A program made the translations under genes and the position numbers. Shown here piece after piece: positions 16,710-29,000 of a DNA stretch of 64,000 nt (within the stretch, counting starts at the first letter, position 1; each line of letters opens with the position of its first letter). The notes below the pieces were generated by a model. It was given only the letters and a program-made list of their open reading frames with translations. It was not told the DNA's origin and did no database searches. This DNA is from Achromobacter pestifer (GTDB lineage Bacteria; Pseudomonadota; Gammaproteobacteria; Burkholderiales; Burkholderiaceae_B), in assembly GCF_902859625.1 (NCBI RefSeq), contig NZ_CADIJX010000004.1:558001-622000 (forward strand). Direction: 5' to 3'.

Positions 16710-16783
16710 GCGGGTGTAGCTCAATGGTAGAGCAGAAGCCTTCCAAGCTTACGACGAGGGTTCGATTCCCTTCACCCGCTCCA
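16710..16783 (+). tRNA. tRNA-Gly (anticodon TCC)
   Basis: A 74-nt tRNA with acceptor GCGGGTG paired to CACCCGC, anticodon TCC at 16742-16744, a TTCGATT T-loop, discriminator T and an encoded CCA. It lies 145 bases after tRNA-Tyr and 12 bases before tRNA-Thr. Confidence 0.95.
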
Positions 16784-16795
16784 AGATTTTTAAAT

Positions 16796-16870
<75 letters not shown>

Positions 16871-16926
16871 CAAATTTCCAAGTTCTTTTCTTCAGTCTGA
16901 AGCGCAATCCAGGTCAGGAGTCAGCC

Positions 16927-18117
<1,191 letters not shown>

Positions 18118-18130
18118 GCAATACCCAAGT

Positions 18131-18166
18131 GGGTAGAGTGGACGAAATGTCCCTCTACCCATTTTT
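18131..18166 (+). terminator. Rho-independent terminator after tuf copy 1
   Basis: GGGTAGAG at 18131-18138 pairs with CTCTACCC at 18153-18160, followed by ATTTTT. It separates the tRNA-tuf transcript from tRNA-Trp-secE. An extended -10-like TGTTATGAT at about 18177-18185 may be the promoter of the next unit. Confidence 0.85.
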
Positions 18167-18284
18167 GCCGTAAAAGTGTTATGATGTTTGGCTCCGTGAT
18201 CGTTTGCGCCAAATTGCCTGAAAGGGTAGGTTTGAGCGGCAGGTCCGGAAAGCCAGTGAATGTAGTGCAAGCCAGTAGTGTTTT

Positions 18285-18360
18285 AGGGGCATAGCTCAAT
18301 TGGCAGAGCGTCGGTCTCCAAAACCGAAGGTTGTAGGTTCGATTCCTACTGCCCCTGCCA
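18285..18360 (+). tRNA. tRNA-Trp (anticodon CCA)
   Basis: A 76-nt tRNA with acceptor AGGGGCA paired to TGCCCCT, anticodon CCA in CTCCAAA, a TTCGATT T-loop, discriminator G and an encoded CCA. It lies 65 bases before secE, the usual tuf-tRNA-Trp-secE-nusG order. Confidence 0.95.
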
Positions 18361-18424
18361 CCGCCAGGATAAACCCGCGGGAGATTATCGCGAGTTACGC
18401 ATTCACGGCGGCTCGCGTCGCAAT

Positions 18425-18805
18425 ATGTCTAATACCAGCGTAGAAACCGTAACCAGTACCGCCGACCGGGTCAAGCTCGGGCTGGCGGTTCTCGTCGTTA
18501 TTGCTGGCATCGTCGGGTTTTCCGTGCTTAGCGCACAGCCGATGCCTGCACGTGTCGGCGTATTTGTCGGCGGCCTCGTGATCGCAGCTGCGATTGCCTG
18601 GTTCAGCGAACCCGGTCGCCGCACCCTGAGCTTCGCCAGCGAGTCCTACAACGAAGTCAAGCGTGTCGCATGGCCCACTCGCAAGGAAACGACCCAGATG
18701 ACGGGTATCGTTTTCGCGTTTGTGGCTGTCATGGGCATTTTCATGTGGGTGCTCGATAAGGGCATCGAATGGATTCTCTACGGCCTGTTGTTGGGCTGGA
18801 AATAA
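18425..18805 (+). CDS. secE: Preprotein translocase subunit SecE
   Basis: A 126-residue three-helix SecE of the proteobacterial type. Hydrophobic segments occur at about residues 17-36, 41-60 and 95-120. The conserved amphipathic stretch ESYNEVKRVAWPTRKETTQM precedes the last segment and is the part that clamps SecY. It acts in the inner membrane as part of SecYEG. nusG starts 9 bases after its stop, so they form one operon with tRNA-Trp upstream. Confidence 0.97.
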   Translation: MSNTSVETVTSTADRVKLGLAVLVVIAGIVGFSVLSAQPMPARVGVFVGGLVIAAAIAWFSEPGRRTLSFASESYNEVKRVAWPTRKETTQMTGIVFAFVAVMGIFMWVLDKGIEWILYGLLLGWK

Positions 18806-18814
18806 GGACGGCGA

Positions 18815-19348
18815 ATGAGTAAGCGTTGGTATGTCGTCCATGTGTATTCCGGCATGGAAAAGAGCGTTCACAAGGCCCTGATCGAGCGCATCGAGCGCGC
18901 GGCCTTGCAAACGTCCTTTGGCCGCATTCTTGTGCCCTCCGAGGAAGTCGTCGAGGTCAAGGGTGGTCAGAAGTCGATCACCGAACGCCGCATTTTCCCC
19001 GGTTATGTCCTGGTTGAAATGGACCTGACCGACGAAACGTGGCATTTGGTCAAGAACACGAACCGCGTCACCGGCTTTTTGGGTGGCTCGGGCAACCGTC
19101 CGACCCCGATTTCCGAAAAGGAAGTCGAGAAGATCCTCTCCCAGATGGAAGAGGGTGTCGAGAAACCCCGTCCCAAGATTCTGTTTGAAGTGGGCGAGAT
19201 GGTTCGGGTCAAGGAAGGTCCGTTTGCTGACTTCAACGGCAACGTTGAAGAAGTCAATTACGAAAAGAGCAAGGTGCGTGTGTCGGTCACCATTTTTGGT
19301 CGTGCCACACCCGTCGAACTCGATTTCAGCCAGGTCGAAAAGACCTGA
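18815..19348 (+). CDS. nusG: Transcription elongation/antitermination factor NusG
   Basis: A 177-residue NusG. The NGN domain starts with [20 protein letters not shown] and contains [14 protein letters not shown], which binds RNA polymerase. The C-terminal KOW domain has [22 protein letters not shown], which contacts Rho or ribosomal protein S10. The length is standard. It follows secE directly and precedes rplK by 63 bases. Confidence 0.98.
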   Translation: MSKRWYVVHVYSGMEKSVHKALIERIERAALQTSFGRILVPSEEVVEVKGGQKSITERRIFPGYVLVEMDLTDETWHLVKNTNRVTGFLGGSGNRPTPISEKEVEKILSQMEEGVEKPRPKILFEVGEMVRVKEGPFADFNGNVEEVNYEKSKVRVSVTIFGRATPVELDFSQVEKT

Positions 19349-19411
19349 TTTCAACCCCCGGGGAGCTCAGGCCAATAAGGCTTGGGCGATATAACCCGCA
19401 AGGAGCAAAGC

Positions 19412-19843
19412 ATGGCGAAGAAGATCGTCGGCTTTATCAAGCTGCAAGTACCGGCTGGTAAGGCTAACCCCTCCCCCCCGATTGGCCCGGCACTGGGTCA
19501 ACGTGGCCTGAACATCATGGAATTCTGCAAGGCGTTCAACGCCAAGACCCAAGGCATGGAGCCTGGTCTGCCGATTCCGGTGGTGATCACCGCCTTCGCG
19601 GACAAGAGCTTCACCTTCATCATGAAGACCCCGCCCGCGACGGTCCTCATCAAGAAGGCCGCCGGCGTGCAAAAGGGTTCGCCCAAGCCGCATACCGACA
19701 AGGTTGGCACGCTGACGCGCGCTCAAGCTGAAGAAATCGCCAAGGCCAAGGGCCCCGATCTGACCGCCGCTGATCTGGACGCCGCTGTGCGCACGATCGC
19801 TGGCAGCGCCCGCAGCATGGGCATCACGGTTGAGGGGATCTAA
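19412..19843 (+). CDS. rplK: 50S ribosomal protein L11
   Basis: A 143-residue L11 with the N-terminal [31 protein letters not shown] (proline-rich factor-binding part) and the C-terminal RNA-binding [12 protein letters not shown]. It forms the GTPase-associated centre with 23S rRNA. ATG 19412 is the true start, with AAGGAG 7-8 bases upstream. The frame from 19382 is not supported. rplA begins 2 bases after its stop. Confidence 0.98.
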   Translation: MAKKIVGFIKLQVPAGKANPSPPIGPALGQRGLNIMEFCKAFNAKTQGMEPGLPIPVVITAFADKSFTFIMKTPPATVLIKKAAGVQKGSPKPHTDKVGTLTRAQAEEIAKAKGPDLTAADLDAAVRTIAGSARSMGITVEGI

Positions 19844-19845
19844 TC

Positions 19846-20547
19846 ATGGCAAAACTGTCGAAGCGCGCCGCCGCTATTGCACAAAAGATCGACCGCACCA
19901 AGCTGTACCCGGTCGCTGAAGCCCTGACGCTGGTCAAGGAAACCGCTGTTGCCAAGTTCAATGAATCCATTGACGTGGCTGTTCAGCTGGGCATTGACCC
20001 GAAGAAGTCGGACCAACTGGTTCGCGGTTCGGTTGTTCTGCCCGCTGGCACCGGCAAGTCGGTTCGCGTTGCCGTGTTCGCCCAAGGCGAAAAGGCTGAA
20101 GCTGCCAAGGCCGCTGGCGCCGACATCGTCGGCCTGGACGACCTGGCTGACCAGATCAAGGCCGGTCAAATGGACTTTGACGTCGTCATCGCCTCGCCCG
20201 ACACGATGCGTGTCGTGGGTGCCCTGGGCCAGATCCTGGGTCCCCGTGGCCTGATGCCGAACCCGAAGGTCGGCACCGTGACGCCTGACGTCGCCACCGC
20301 TGTCAAGAACGCCAAGGCCGGTCAGGTTCAGTACCGTACCGACAAGGCTGGCATCATCCACGCAACGATCGGCCGTGCGTCGTTCGGCGTGGAACAGCTG
20401 CAAACCAACCTGGCCGCTCTGGTCGACGCCCTGCAAAAGGCTCGTCCCGCAGCTGCCAAGGGCATTTATCTGCGCAAGCTGGCCGTTTCGTCCACGATGG
20501 GCGGCGGTGCTCGCGTTGAAATTGCCTCGCTGTCGGCTTCCAACTAA
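19846..20547 (+). CDS. rplA: 50S ribosomal protein L1
   Basis: A 233-residue L1 with the conserved [13 protein letters not shown] motif seen here as [16 protein letters not shown]1 forms the mobile stalk at the ribosomal E site and in many bacteria represses its own rplKA mRNA. The length and the order rplK-rplA are standard. Confidence 0.98.
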   Translation: MAKLSKRAAAIAQKIDRTKLYPVAEALTLVKETAVAKFNESIDVAVQLGIDPKKSDQLVRGSVVLPAGTGKSVRVAVFAQGEKAEAAKAAGADIVGLDDLADQIKAGQMDFDVVIASPDTMRVVGALGQILGPRGLMPNPKVGTVTPDVATAVKNAKAGQVQYRTDKAGIIHATIGRASFGVEQLQTNLAALVDALQKARPAAAKGIYLRKLAVSSTMGGGARVEIASLSASN

Positions 20548-20820
20548 GCCAACAGCAGTAAACGTACTTTGGGCTGCATCCGGATTCCTCCGGATGTTGC
20601 TGTCAAAGACCGCTGGAGCAGGGTGGTGGAAGGGTTCTCCCTTCTGTACAGAAAGCAGCATCCCCGCTGCCCCGCTTAATCCCGAAGCTCACATAGTTCG
20701 GATCCAGCGTAGACGGCGTCCCCAGGAAGATTTCTTTACACGAAGAACTCGACCAGGCGCCGCATTCGGTTGACGCGCAAGGCTTAGGCCCCAGGCGTCT
20801 TTTGATGGAGTGTTCAAACC
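20548..20820 (+). ncRNA. Ribosomal L10 leader (rplJ mRNA leader)
   Basis: The 273 bases between rplA and rplJ hold no gene but several paired elements. These include a perfect hairpin at 20577-20596 (CATCCGGA-TTCC-TCCGGATG) flanked by ACAGCA/TGCTGT pairing. In other bacteria this position carries the L10 leader, where the L10-L7/L12 complex binds and represses rplJL translation. The identity is inferred from position and structure. A covariance-model search would settle its exact ends. Confidence 0.65.
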
Positions 20821-21345
20821 GTGAGTCTCAATCGTCAAGAGAAAGCGGTGGTAATCGAGGAAGTCTCGGCTGAAGTCGCCAAGGCCCAATCGATTGTTAT
20901 CGCTGAGTACCGTGGTCTGGACGTCGCCTCTGTCACCGTACTGCGCAAAACTGCGCGTGAATCGGGCGTGTATCTGCGTGTTCTGAAGAACTCGCTGGCC
21001 CGTCGTGCTGTTGCCGGCACGGCTTTCGAGCCGTTGGCTGAGCAACTGACCGGTCCGCTGATCTATGGTATCAGCACTGATCCGGTTTCGGCGGCCAAGG
21101 TCATCGCTGGTTTCGCGAAAAGCAACGACAAGCTGGTCATCAAGGCGGGCGCATTGCCCAACAGCCTGCTGACTCAAGATGGTGTGAAGGCCTTGGCCAC
21201 CATGCCCTCCCGCGAAGAGTTGCTGTCGAAACTGCTTGGCACCATGCAAGCCCCGATCGCGCAATTCGTGCGTACGCTCAACGAAGTTCCGACCAAGTTC
21301 GCCCGTGGCCTCGCGGCTGTGCGCGACCAAAAGGCAGCGGCCTAA
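20821..21345 (+). CDS. rplJ: 50S ribosomal protein L10
   Basis: A 174-residue L10 starting with GTG after [27 protein letters not shown] and [19 protein letters not shown] are typical of the rRNA-binding N-terminal domain. The C-terminal helix that carries the L7/L12 dimers is present. A GTG start is usual for this gene in beta-proteobacteria and may help keep its translation repressible. Confidence 0.97.
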   Translation: MSLNRQEKAVVIEEVSAEVAKAQSIVIAEYRGLDVASVTVLRKTARESGVYLRVLKNSLARRAVAGTAFEPLAEQLTGPLIYGISTDPVSAAKVIAGFAKSNDKLVIKAGALPNSLLTQDGVKALATMPSREELLSKLLGTMQAPIAQFVRTLNEVPTKFARGLAAVRDQKAAA

Positions 21346-21426
21346 TCGCCCTGCTGTCCGGAATTCGCTGAACGACGAAGCGACACCCAAACCCTGGCAT
21401 TACCAAAATATTTGGAGTTCTGAAAA

Positions 21427-21807
21427 ATGGCACTTAACAAAGCTGAAATCCTTGACGCCATCGCTGGCATGACCGTGCTCGAGCTGTCCGAGCTGATCAA
21501 GGAAATGGAAGAGAAGTTCGGCGTGTCGGCTGCTGCCGCTGCTGTCGCTGTCGCTGCTCCCGCTGCTGGTGGCGCTGCCGCCGCTGCTGAAGAGCAAACC
21601 GAGTTCAACGTCGTCCTGCTGGAAGCCGGCGCGAACAAGGTTAGCGTCATCAAGGCCGTGCGCGAGCTGACCGGTCTGGGTCTGAAGGAAGCCAAGGACC
21701 TGGTTGACGGCGCTCCGAAGCCCGTCAAGGAAGCTGTGGCCAAGGCTGACGCCGAAGCCGCCAAGAAGAAGCTGGAAGAAGCTGGCGCCAAGGTCGAAGT
21801 CAAGTAA
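21427..21807 (+). CDS. rplL: 50S ribosomal protein L7/L12
   Basis: A 126-residue L7/L12. The N-terminal dimerisation helices ([20 protein letters not shown]) are joined by an Ala-rich flexible hinge (about residues 37-58) to the factor-binding domain [20 protein letters not shown]. It is present in multiple copies per ribosome and recruits translation GTPases. The gap to rplJ is 81 bases. Confidence 0.98.
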   Translation: MALNKAEILDAIAGMTVLELSELIKEMEEKFGVSAAAAAVAVAAPAAGGAAAAAEEQTEFNVVLLEAGANKVSVIKAVRELTGLGLKEAKDLVDGAPKPVKEAVAKADAEAAKKKLEEAGAKVEVK

Positions 21808-21821
21808 GACCTGCGTCAACT

Positions 21822-21858
21822 GCCCGGGGACAGCACAGTTTGCAGTCCCCGGGCTTTT
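21822..21858 (+). terminator. Terminator/attenuator between rplL and rpoB
   Basis: GCCCGGGGA at 21822-21830 pairs perfectly with TCCCCGGGC at 21846-21854 and is followed by TTTT. In other proteobacteria a partial terminator at this place lowers rpoBC transcription relative to rplJL. No strong new promoter is seen before rpoB, so read-through is expected. Confidence 0.75.
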
Positions 21859-21863
21859 GCGTT

Positions 21864-21912
21864 TCCAGGAAACCCCTACTGGGGTCATGCCCTTTCAGAG
21901 GGGTTTCCTGGA
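21864..21912 (+). promoter_or_regulatory. 14-bp perfect hairpin in the rpoB leader
   Basis: TCCAGGAAACCCCT (21864-21877) and its exact complement (21899-21912) enclose a 21-base loop. It has no T-run, so it is not a terminator. It lies 6 bases after the attenuator and 56 bases before rpoB. By analogy with the RNase III site in the E. coli rplL-rpoB spacer, it may be a processing site (inference). Confidence 0.55.
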
Positions 21913-21968
21913 GTCGTATCACCTAGGGCCGTGGTTGACGGCCCATGCAACCTCGAGTCGGAGTGCTC

Positions 21969-24900
21969 ATGCCTTACTCGTACACCGAAAAAAAGCGCAT
22001 CCGCAAAAGCTTCGCCAAGCGTGAAGACGTTCAAAACGTTCCTTTCCTTTTGGCGACACAGCTTCAATCCTACCTAACTTTCCTGCAGGCGGATACCGCC
22101 CCGTCCGATCGCGTAGCCGACGGTTTGCAGGCGGCGTTCTCGTCGATTTTCCCGATCGTTAGTCACAACGGTATGGCGCGCTTGGAGTTCGTGAGCTACG
22201 TGCTCGGCGAACCGGTGTTCGATGTCAAGGAATGTCAGCAACGTGGTTTGACCTATGCCTCGCCCCTGCGAGCCAAGGTCCGCCTGGTGCTGCTTGACCG
22301 CGAAGTCAGCAAGCCGACCGTGAAAGAAGTGAAGGAACAAGAAGTCTACATGGGCGAAATTCCGCTCATGACGGGCACGGGTTCCTTCGTCATCAATGGC
22401 ACCGAGCGTGTCATCGTGTCGCAGCTGCACCGTTCGCCTGGCGTGTTCTTTGAACACGACCGCGGCAAAACGCACAGCTCCGGCAAACTCTTGTTCTCGG
22501 CCCGCGTGATTCCTTACCGCGGTTCGTGGCTGGACTTTGAATTCGACCCGAAGGACGTCCTGTTCTTCCGCGTCGACCGTCGTCGCAAGATGCCTGTCAC
22601 GATTCTGTGCAAGGCCATCGGCATGACGCCGGAATCCATCCTGGCCAACTTCTTCGACTTCGATAACTTCGAACTCAAGAGCGAAGGCGCGATGATGGAA
22701 TTCGTGCCTGAGCGTTGGAAGGGCGAAATGGCCCGTTTCGACATCTCGGATCGCGATGGCAAGGTCCTCGTCGAAAAAGACAAGCGCATCAATGCCAAGC
22801 ATTTGCGCGACCTGGCTGCCGGTGGCATCCAGCGTATCTCCGTGCCCGAAGACTTCTTGTACGGCCGCGTGCTGGCCAAGAACATCGTTGACGAAGATAC
22901 GGGCGAAGTCATCGCCAACGCCAACGACGAAATCACGGAAAGCGTGCTGGGCGCGCTGCGCGCAGCCAACGTCTACGACATTCAGGCGCTCTACACGAAC
23001 GACCTGGACCGTGGTCCGTACATCTCGCAAACGCTGCGTACCGATGAAACCGCCGACCAAATGGCCGCGCGTGTTGCCATCTACCGCATGATGCGTCCTG
23101 GCGAGCCGCCCACCGAAGAAGCGGTGGAAGCGCTGTTCCAGCGTCTGTTCTACAACGAAGAGACGTACGATCTGTCGCGTGTCGGCCGCATGAAGGTCAA
23201 CAGCCGTCTGGGCCGTGGTGAAGACATCACCGGCCCGATGACGCTGACCAACGAAGACATCCTTGAAACCATCAAGGTGCTCGTTGAGCTGCGTAACGGC
23301 CGTGGCCAGATCGATGACATCGATCACTTGGGCAATCGTCGCGTGCGTTGTGTGGGCGAACTGGCCGAAAACCAGTTCCGCGCCGGCTTGGTGCGTGTCG
23401 AACGCGCCGTCAAGGAACGTCTGGGCCAGGCCGAGACGGAAAACCTGATGCCGCACGACCTGATCAACTCCAAGCCGATTTCGGCTGCCATCAAGGAGTT
23501 CTTCGGTTCGAGCCAGCTGTCGCAGTTCATGGACCAAACCAACCCGCTGTCGGAAATCACGCACAAGCGTCGCGTTTCCGCACTGGGACCTGGCGGTCTG
23601 ACGCGCGAGCGCGCCGGCTTTGAAGTCCGTGACGTGCACCCGACCCACTATGGCCGTGTGTGCCCGATCGAAACGCCGGAAGGCCCGAACATCGGTCTGA
23701 TCAACTCCATGGCGCTGTACGCTCGTTTGAACGAGTACGGCTTCCTGGAAACGCCTTATCGCAAGATTATCGACGGCAACGTCAGCGAACAAATCGACTA
23801 CCTGTCGGCCATCGAAGAAAGCCACTACGTCATCGCGCAGGCTAACGCCGCGCTGGACGAGAACGGCGCCTTCGTTGACGATCTGGTCGCTTGCCGTGAA
23901 GCGGGCGAAACGATGCTGACCTCGCCGGCCAACGTGCACTACATGGACGTTGCCCCGTCGCAGATCGTGTCGGTCGCTGCCTCGCTGATTCCGTTCCTTG
24001 AGCACGATGACGCGAACCGCGCACTGATGGGCGCCAACATGCAACGTCAAGCCGTGCCTTGCCTGCGTCCGGAAAAGCCGGTCGTGGGTACGGGTATCGA
24101 GCGCACCGTGGCCGTTGACTCGGGCACGACCGTGCAAGCGCTGCGTGGCGGCCTGGTCGATCACGTTGACGCCGAGCGCGTCGTGATTCGCGTGAACGAC
24201 GAAGAAAACGTCGCCGGTGAAGTCGGCGTCGATATCTACAACCTGATCAAGTACACCCGTTCCAACCAGAACACGAACATCAACCAGCGTCCCATCGTCA
24301 AGCGTGGCGACAAGGTCGCCAAGGGTGACGTGCTGGCTGACGGCGCATCGACCGATCTGGGCGAACTCGCCCTGGGTCAGAACATGCTGATCGCGTTCAT
24401 GCCGTGGAACGGCTACAACTTCGAAGACTCGATCTTGATCTCCGAAAAGGTTGTGGCTGACGATCGCTACACCTCGGTTCACATCGAGGAACTGACGGTT
24501 GTTGCCCGCGACACGAAGCTGGGTCCGGAAGAAATCACCCGCGACATCAGCAACCTGGCTGAGACGCAGTTGAACCGTCTGGATGATTCGGGCATCACGT
24601 ACATCGGCGCCGAAGTCAGCGCTGACGACGTGCTGGTCGGCAAGGTCACGCCGAAGGGCGAGACCCAGCTGACGCCGGAAGAAAAGCTGCTGCGCGCCAT
24701 CTTCGGTGAAAAGGCGTCCGACGTTAAGGACACCTCGCTGCGCGTGCCTTCGGGCATGACCGGCACCGTGATCGACGTGCAAGTGTTCACCCGTGAAGGC
24801 ATCGTGCGTGACAAGCGCGCCCAGTCCATCATTGATGATGAACTGCGCCGCTATCGCCAAGACCTGAACGACCAGCTGCGCATCGTTGAGAACGACCAGT

Positions 24901-26081
24901 TCGACCGTATCGAGAAGATGCTGGTGAACAAGGCCGTCAACGGTGGTCCGCGCAAGCTCGCCAAGGGCGCCACGATCACCAAGGCTTACCTGGCTGATCT
25001 GGACCGCTGGCAGTGGTTCGACATCCGTCTGGCCGATGAGCCGCACGCTGTCGTGCTGGAGCAAGCCAAGGAATCGCTGGAGCAGAAGCGTCACCAGTTC
25101 GATCTGGCGTTTGAAGAAAAGCGCAAGAAGCTGACGCAAGGCGACGAACTGCCCCCGGGCGTGCTGAAGATGATCAAGGTCTACCTGGCCGTGAAGCGTC
25201 GTCTGCAGCCTGGCGACAAGATGGCAGGTCGTCACGGCAACAAGGGTGTGGTCTCGCGCATCACTCCGGTGGAAGACATGCCGCACATGGCTGACGGCAC
25301 GCCGGCCGACATCGTTCTGAACCCGCTGGGCGTGCCCTCGCGGATGAACGTGGGTCAGGTGCTGGAAGTTCACTTGGGCTGGGCTGCCAAGGGCGTGGGT
25401 CACCGCATTGCCGATCTGCTGCGCGATGAGCGCACTGCGCAGGTCAAGAACGTTCGTGCCTATCTGGACAAGGTCTACAACACGACCGGTTCCGGTGCCC
25501 GCATCGACGAGCTGACCGACGAAGAAGTCATGGAAATGGCCCAGAACCTCAAGAACGGCGTGCCGTTCGCGACGCCCGTCTTCGACGGCGCGACCGAAGA
25601 GGAAATCACCACGATGCTGGAACTGGCCTATCCGGACGACGTCGCCGAGCGCATGGCATTGACGCCTTCGCGTACGCAGGCATGGCTGTTTGACGGCCGC
25701 ACGGGCGAGAAATTCGAGCGCCCCGTGACGGTCGGCTACATGCACTACCTGAAGCTGCACCACTTGGTCGACGACAAGATGCACGCGCGTTCCACCGGCC
25801 CGTACTCGCTGGTGACTCAGCAGCCGCTGGGTGGTAAGGCGCAGTTCGGCGGTCAGCGTTTCGGGGAAATGGAAGTGTGGGCGCTGGAAGCATACGGCGC
25901 CGCCTACACCCTGCAAGAAATGCTGACGGTGAAGTCGGACGACATCAATGGTCGTACCAAGGTTTACGAAAACATCGTCAAGGGCGACCACGTCATCGAC
26001 GCCGGCATGCCGGAATCGTTCAACGTGCTGGTTAAGGAAATCCGCTCGTTGGCCCTGGACATGGATTTGGAGCGTAACTAA
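21969..26081 (+). CDS. rpoB: DNA-directed RNA polymerase subunit beta
   Basis: A 1370-residue beta subunit starting [22 protein letters not shown] upstream of ATG 21969 sets the start, and the ATG at 21945 is less likely. The rifampicin-binding segment reads [20 protein letters not shown], then [11 protein letters not shown]. The residues usually altered in resistant strains (the Asp, His and Ser of this segment) are in their common sensitive form. The C-terminal [20 protein letters not shown] is intact. It forms the catalytic core with RpoC, whose start codon overlaps its stop by one base. Confidence 0.99.
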   Translation: MPYSYTEKKRIRKSFAKREDVQNVPFLLATQLQSYLTFLQADTAPSDRVADGLQAAFSSIFPIVSHNGMARLEFVSYVLGEPVFDVKECQQRGLTYASPLRAKVRLVLLDREVSKPTVKEVKEQEVYMGEIPLMTGTGSFVINGTERVIVSQLHRSPGVFFEHDRGKTHSSGKLLFSARVIPYRGSWLDFEFDPKDVLFFRVDRRRKMPVTILCKAIGMTPESILANFFDFDNFELKSEGAMMEFVPERWKGEMARFDISDRDGKVLVEKDKRINAKHLRDLAAGGIQRISVPEDFLYGRVLAKNIVDEDTGEVIANANDEITESVLGALRAANVYDIQALYTNDLDRGPYISQTLRTDETADQMAARVAIYRMMRPGEPPTEEAVEALFQRLFYNEETYDLSRVGRMKVNSRLGRGEDITGPMTLTNEDILETIKVLVELRNGRGQIDDIDHLGNRRVRCVGELAENQFRAGLVRVERAVKERLGQAETENLMPHDLINSKPISAAIKEFFGSSQLSQFMDQTNPLSEITHKRRVSALGPGGLTRERAGFEVRDVHPTHYGRVCPIETPEGPNIGLINSMALYARLNEYGFLETPYRKIIDGNVSEQIDYLSAIEESHYVIAQANAALDENGAFVDDLVACREAGETMLTSPANVHYMDVAPSQIVSVAASLIPFLEHDDANRALMGANMQRQAVPCLRPEKPVVGTGIERTVAVDSGTTVQALRGGLVDHVDAERVVIRVNDEENVAGEVGVDIYNLIKYTRSNQNTNINQRPIVKRGDKVAKGDVLADGASTDLGELALGQNMLIAFMPWNGYNFEDSILISEKVVADDRYTSVHIEELTVVARDTKLGPEEITRDISNLAETQLNRLDDSGITYIGAEVSADDVLVGKVTPKGETQLTPEEKLLRAIFGEKASDVKDTSLRVPSGMTGTVIDVQVFTREGIVRDKRAQSIIDDELRRYRQDLNDQLRIVENDQFDRIEKMLVNKAVNGGPRKLAKGATITKAYLADLDRWQWFDIRLADEPHAVVLEQAKESLEQKRHQFDLAFEEKRKKLTQGDELPPGVLKMIKVYLAVKRRLQPGDKMAGRHGNKGVVSRITPVEDMPHMADGTPADIVLNPLGVPSRMNVGQVLEVHLGWAAKGVGHRIADLLRDERTAQVKNVRAYLDKVYNTTGSGARIDELTDEEVMEMAQNLKNGVPFATPVFDGATEEEITTMLELAYPDDVAERMALTPSRTQAWLFDGRTGEKFERPVTVGYMHYLKLHHLVDDKMHARSTGPYSLVTQQPLGGKAQFGGQRFGEMEVWALEAYGAAYTLQEMLTVKSDDINGRTKVYENIVKGDHVIDAGMPESFNVLVKEIRSLALDMDLERN

Positions 26082-29000
26082 TGAAAGCGCTACTCGACCT
26101 ATTTAAGCAAGTCTCGCAAGACGAGCAATTCGATGCCATCAAGATCGGCATCGCCTCGCCCGAGAAGATCCGTTCGTGGTCTTACGGCGAAGTTCGCAAG
26201 CCCGAGACCATCAACTACCGCACGTTCAAGCCTGAGCGTGACGGTCTGTTCTGCTCCAAGATCTTTGGCCCGATCAAAGACTACGAGTGCTTGTGCGGCA
26301 AGTACAAGCGCCTGAAGCATCGTGGCGTGATCTGCGAGAAGTGCGGCGTTGAAGTCACCGTTGCCAAGGTTCGCCGTGAACGCATGGGCCACATCGAGCT
26401 GGCCAGCCCTGTTGCGCACATCTGGTTCCTGAAGAGCCTGCCGTCGCGTCTGGGCATGGTGCTGGACATGACCCTGCGGGACATCGAACGTGTTCTGTAC
26501 TTTGAAGCCTGGTGCGTGATCGAACCTGGCATGACGCCGCTCAAGCGCGGTCAGATCATGTCGGATGACGATTTCCTCGCCAAGACCGAAGAGTACGGCG
26601 ACGATTTCCGTGCCCTGATGGGCGCGGAAGCCGTGCGCGAACTGCTGCGTACCATCGACATCGACCGCGAAGTGGAAACGCTGCGCGGCGAGTTGAAGGC
26701 CACCAGCTCGGAAGCCAAGATCAAGAAGATTTCCAAGCGCCTGAAGGTGCTGGAAGGCTTCCAGAAGTCGGGCATCAAGGCCGAGTGGATGGTCATGGAA
26801 GTGCTGCCCGTGCTGCCGCCGGACCTGCGTCCGCTGGTGCCGCTGGACGGCGGCCGCTTCGCGACCTCCGACCTGAACGACCTGTACCGCCGCGTCATCA
26901 ACCGCAACAACCGCTTGAAGCGCCTCCTGGAGCTCAAGGCGCCGGAAATCATCCTGCGCAACGAAAAGCGGATGCTGCAGGAAGCCGTTGACTCGTTGCT
27001 GGACAACGGTCGTCGCGGCAAGGCCATGACGGGCGCCAACAAGCGCCAGTTGAAGTCCTTGGCCGACATGATCAAGGGCAAGAGCGGTCGTTTCCGCCAG
27101 AACTTGCTGGGCAAGCGCGTCGACTACTCGGGCCGTTCGGTCATCGTGGTGGGTCCGCAGCTCAAGCTGCATCAGTGCGGCCTGCCCAAGCTGATGGCCC
27201 TGGAACTGTTCAAGCCGTTCATCTTCAATCGTCTGGAGATGATGGGCCTGGCCACGACCATCAAGGCTGCCAAGAAACTGGTGGAAAGCCAGGAACCGGT
27301 CGTCTGGGACATCCTGGAAGAAGTCATCCGCGAACACCCGGTCATGCTGAACCGTGCGCCTACGCTGCACCGTTTGGGCATCCAGGCGTTTGAACCGGTC
27401 CTGATCGAAGGCAAGGCCATCCAGCTGCACCCGCTGGTTTGCGCGGCGTTCAACGCCGACTTCGACGGTGACCAGATGGCTGTTCACGTGCCGCTGTCGC
27501 TGGAAGCCCAGCTGGAAGCGCGTACGCTGATGCTGGCGTCGAACAACGTGCTGTTCCCGGCCAACGGTGAACCGTCGATCGTGCCGTCCCAGGATATCGT
27601 GCTGGGTCTGTACTACACGACGCGCGAGCGCATCAACGGCCGCGGCGAAGGCATTTTCTTCACCGACGTCGCTGAAGTTCAGCGTGCCTACGACAACGGC
27701 GAAGTCGAACTGCAATCCCGCGTGACCGTGCGTCTGAAAGAGCACGAGCGCGACGAAGCAGGCGAATGGCAACCGGTTATCCGTCGTCACGAAACGACGG
27801 TTGGCCGCGCGCTGCTGTCCGAAATTCTGCCGAAGGGCCTGCCCTTCACGGTGCTGAACAAGGCACTGAAGAAGAAGGAAATCTCGCGCCTGATCAACCA
27901 GTCGTTCCGCCGCTGCGGCTTGCGCGACACGGTGATCTTCGCTGACAAGCTGATGCAGTCCGGCTTCAAGCTGGCCACGCGCGGCGGTATCTCGATCGCC
28001 ATGGGCGACATGCTGATCCCGACCGCCAAGGAAGGCATCCTGGCCGAAGCCAGCCGCGAAGTGAAGGAAATCGACAAGCAGTACTCGTCGGGTCTGGTCA
28101 CATCCCAAGAACGCTACAACAACGTGGTGGACATCTGGGGCAAGGCTGGCGACAAGGTCGGCAAGGCGATGATGGAACAACTGGCTACCGAGCCCGTGGT
28201 CAACCGCCACGGCGAGGAAGTGCGCCAGGAATCGTTCAACTCCATCTACATGATGGCTGACTCGGGCGCTCGCGGTTCGGCCGCCCAGATCCGCCAGCTG
28301 GCCGGTATGCGCGGCCTGATGGCCAAGCCGGACGGCTCGATTATCGAAACGCCCATTACCGCGAACTTCCGTGAAGGTCTGAACGTGCTTCAGTACTTCA
28401 TCTCGACTCACGGCGCGCGTAAGGGTCTGGCTGATACGGCACTGAAGACCGCGAACTCGGGTTACCTGACCCGTCGTCTGGTCGACGTGACGCAAGATCT
28501 GGTCATCACCGAAGACGATTGCGGTACGTCGCTGGGCTACAACATGAAAGCCCTGGTCGAAGGCGGTGAAGTCATCGAACCGCTGCGCGATCGCATTCTG
28601 GGTCGTGTGGCTGCCGTGGACATCATCAATCCGGACACGCAGGAAACGGCAATTGTCGCCGGCACTCTGCTGGACGAAGACCTGGTCGACACCATCGACC
28701 GCATCGGCGTGGACGAAGTCAAGGTCCGCACTCCGCTGACGTGCGAAACACGTCATGGTCTGTGCGCACACTGCTACGGCCGCGATTTGGGTCGCGGTTC
28801 GCCGGTCAACCAGGGCGAAGCAGTCGGCGTTATCGCTGCTCAGTCCATCGGTGAACCGGGCACGCAGCTGACGATGCGTACGTTCCACATCGGTGGCGCG
28901 GCATCGCGTTCGGCCCTGGCCAGCGCGGTGGAAACCAAGTCCAGCGGTCTGGTCGGTTTTGCCAGCACGATGCGCTATGTCACGAACGCCAAGGGCGAAC

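Noticed and set aside
16456-16746. Minus-strand open frames across the tRNA-Tyr gene
   Set aside because: They are translated from a tRNA gene and its spacer; the tRNA structure is complete.
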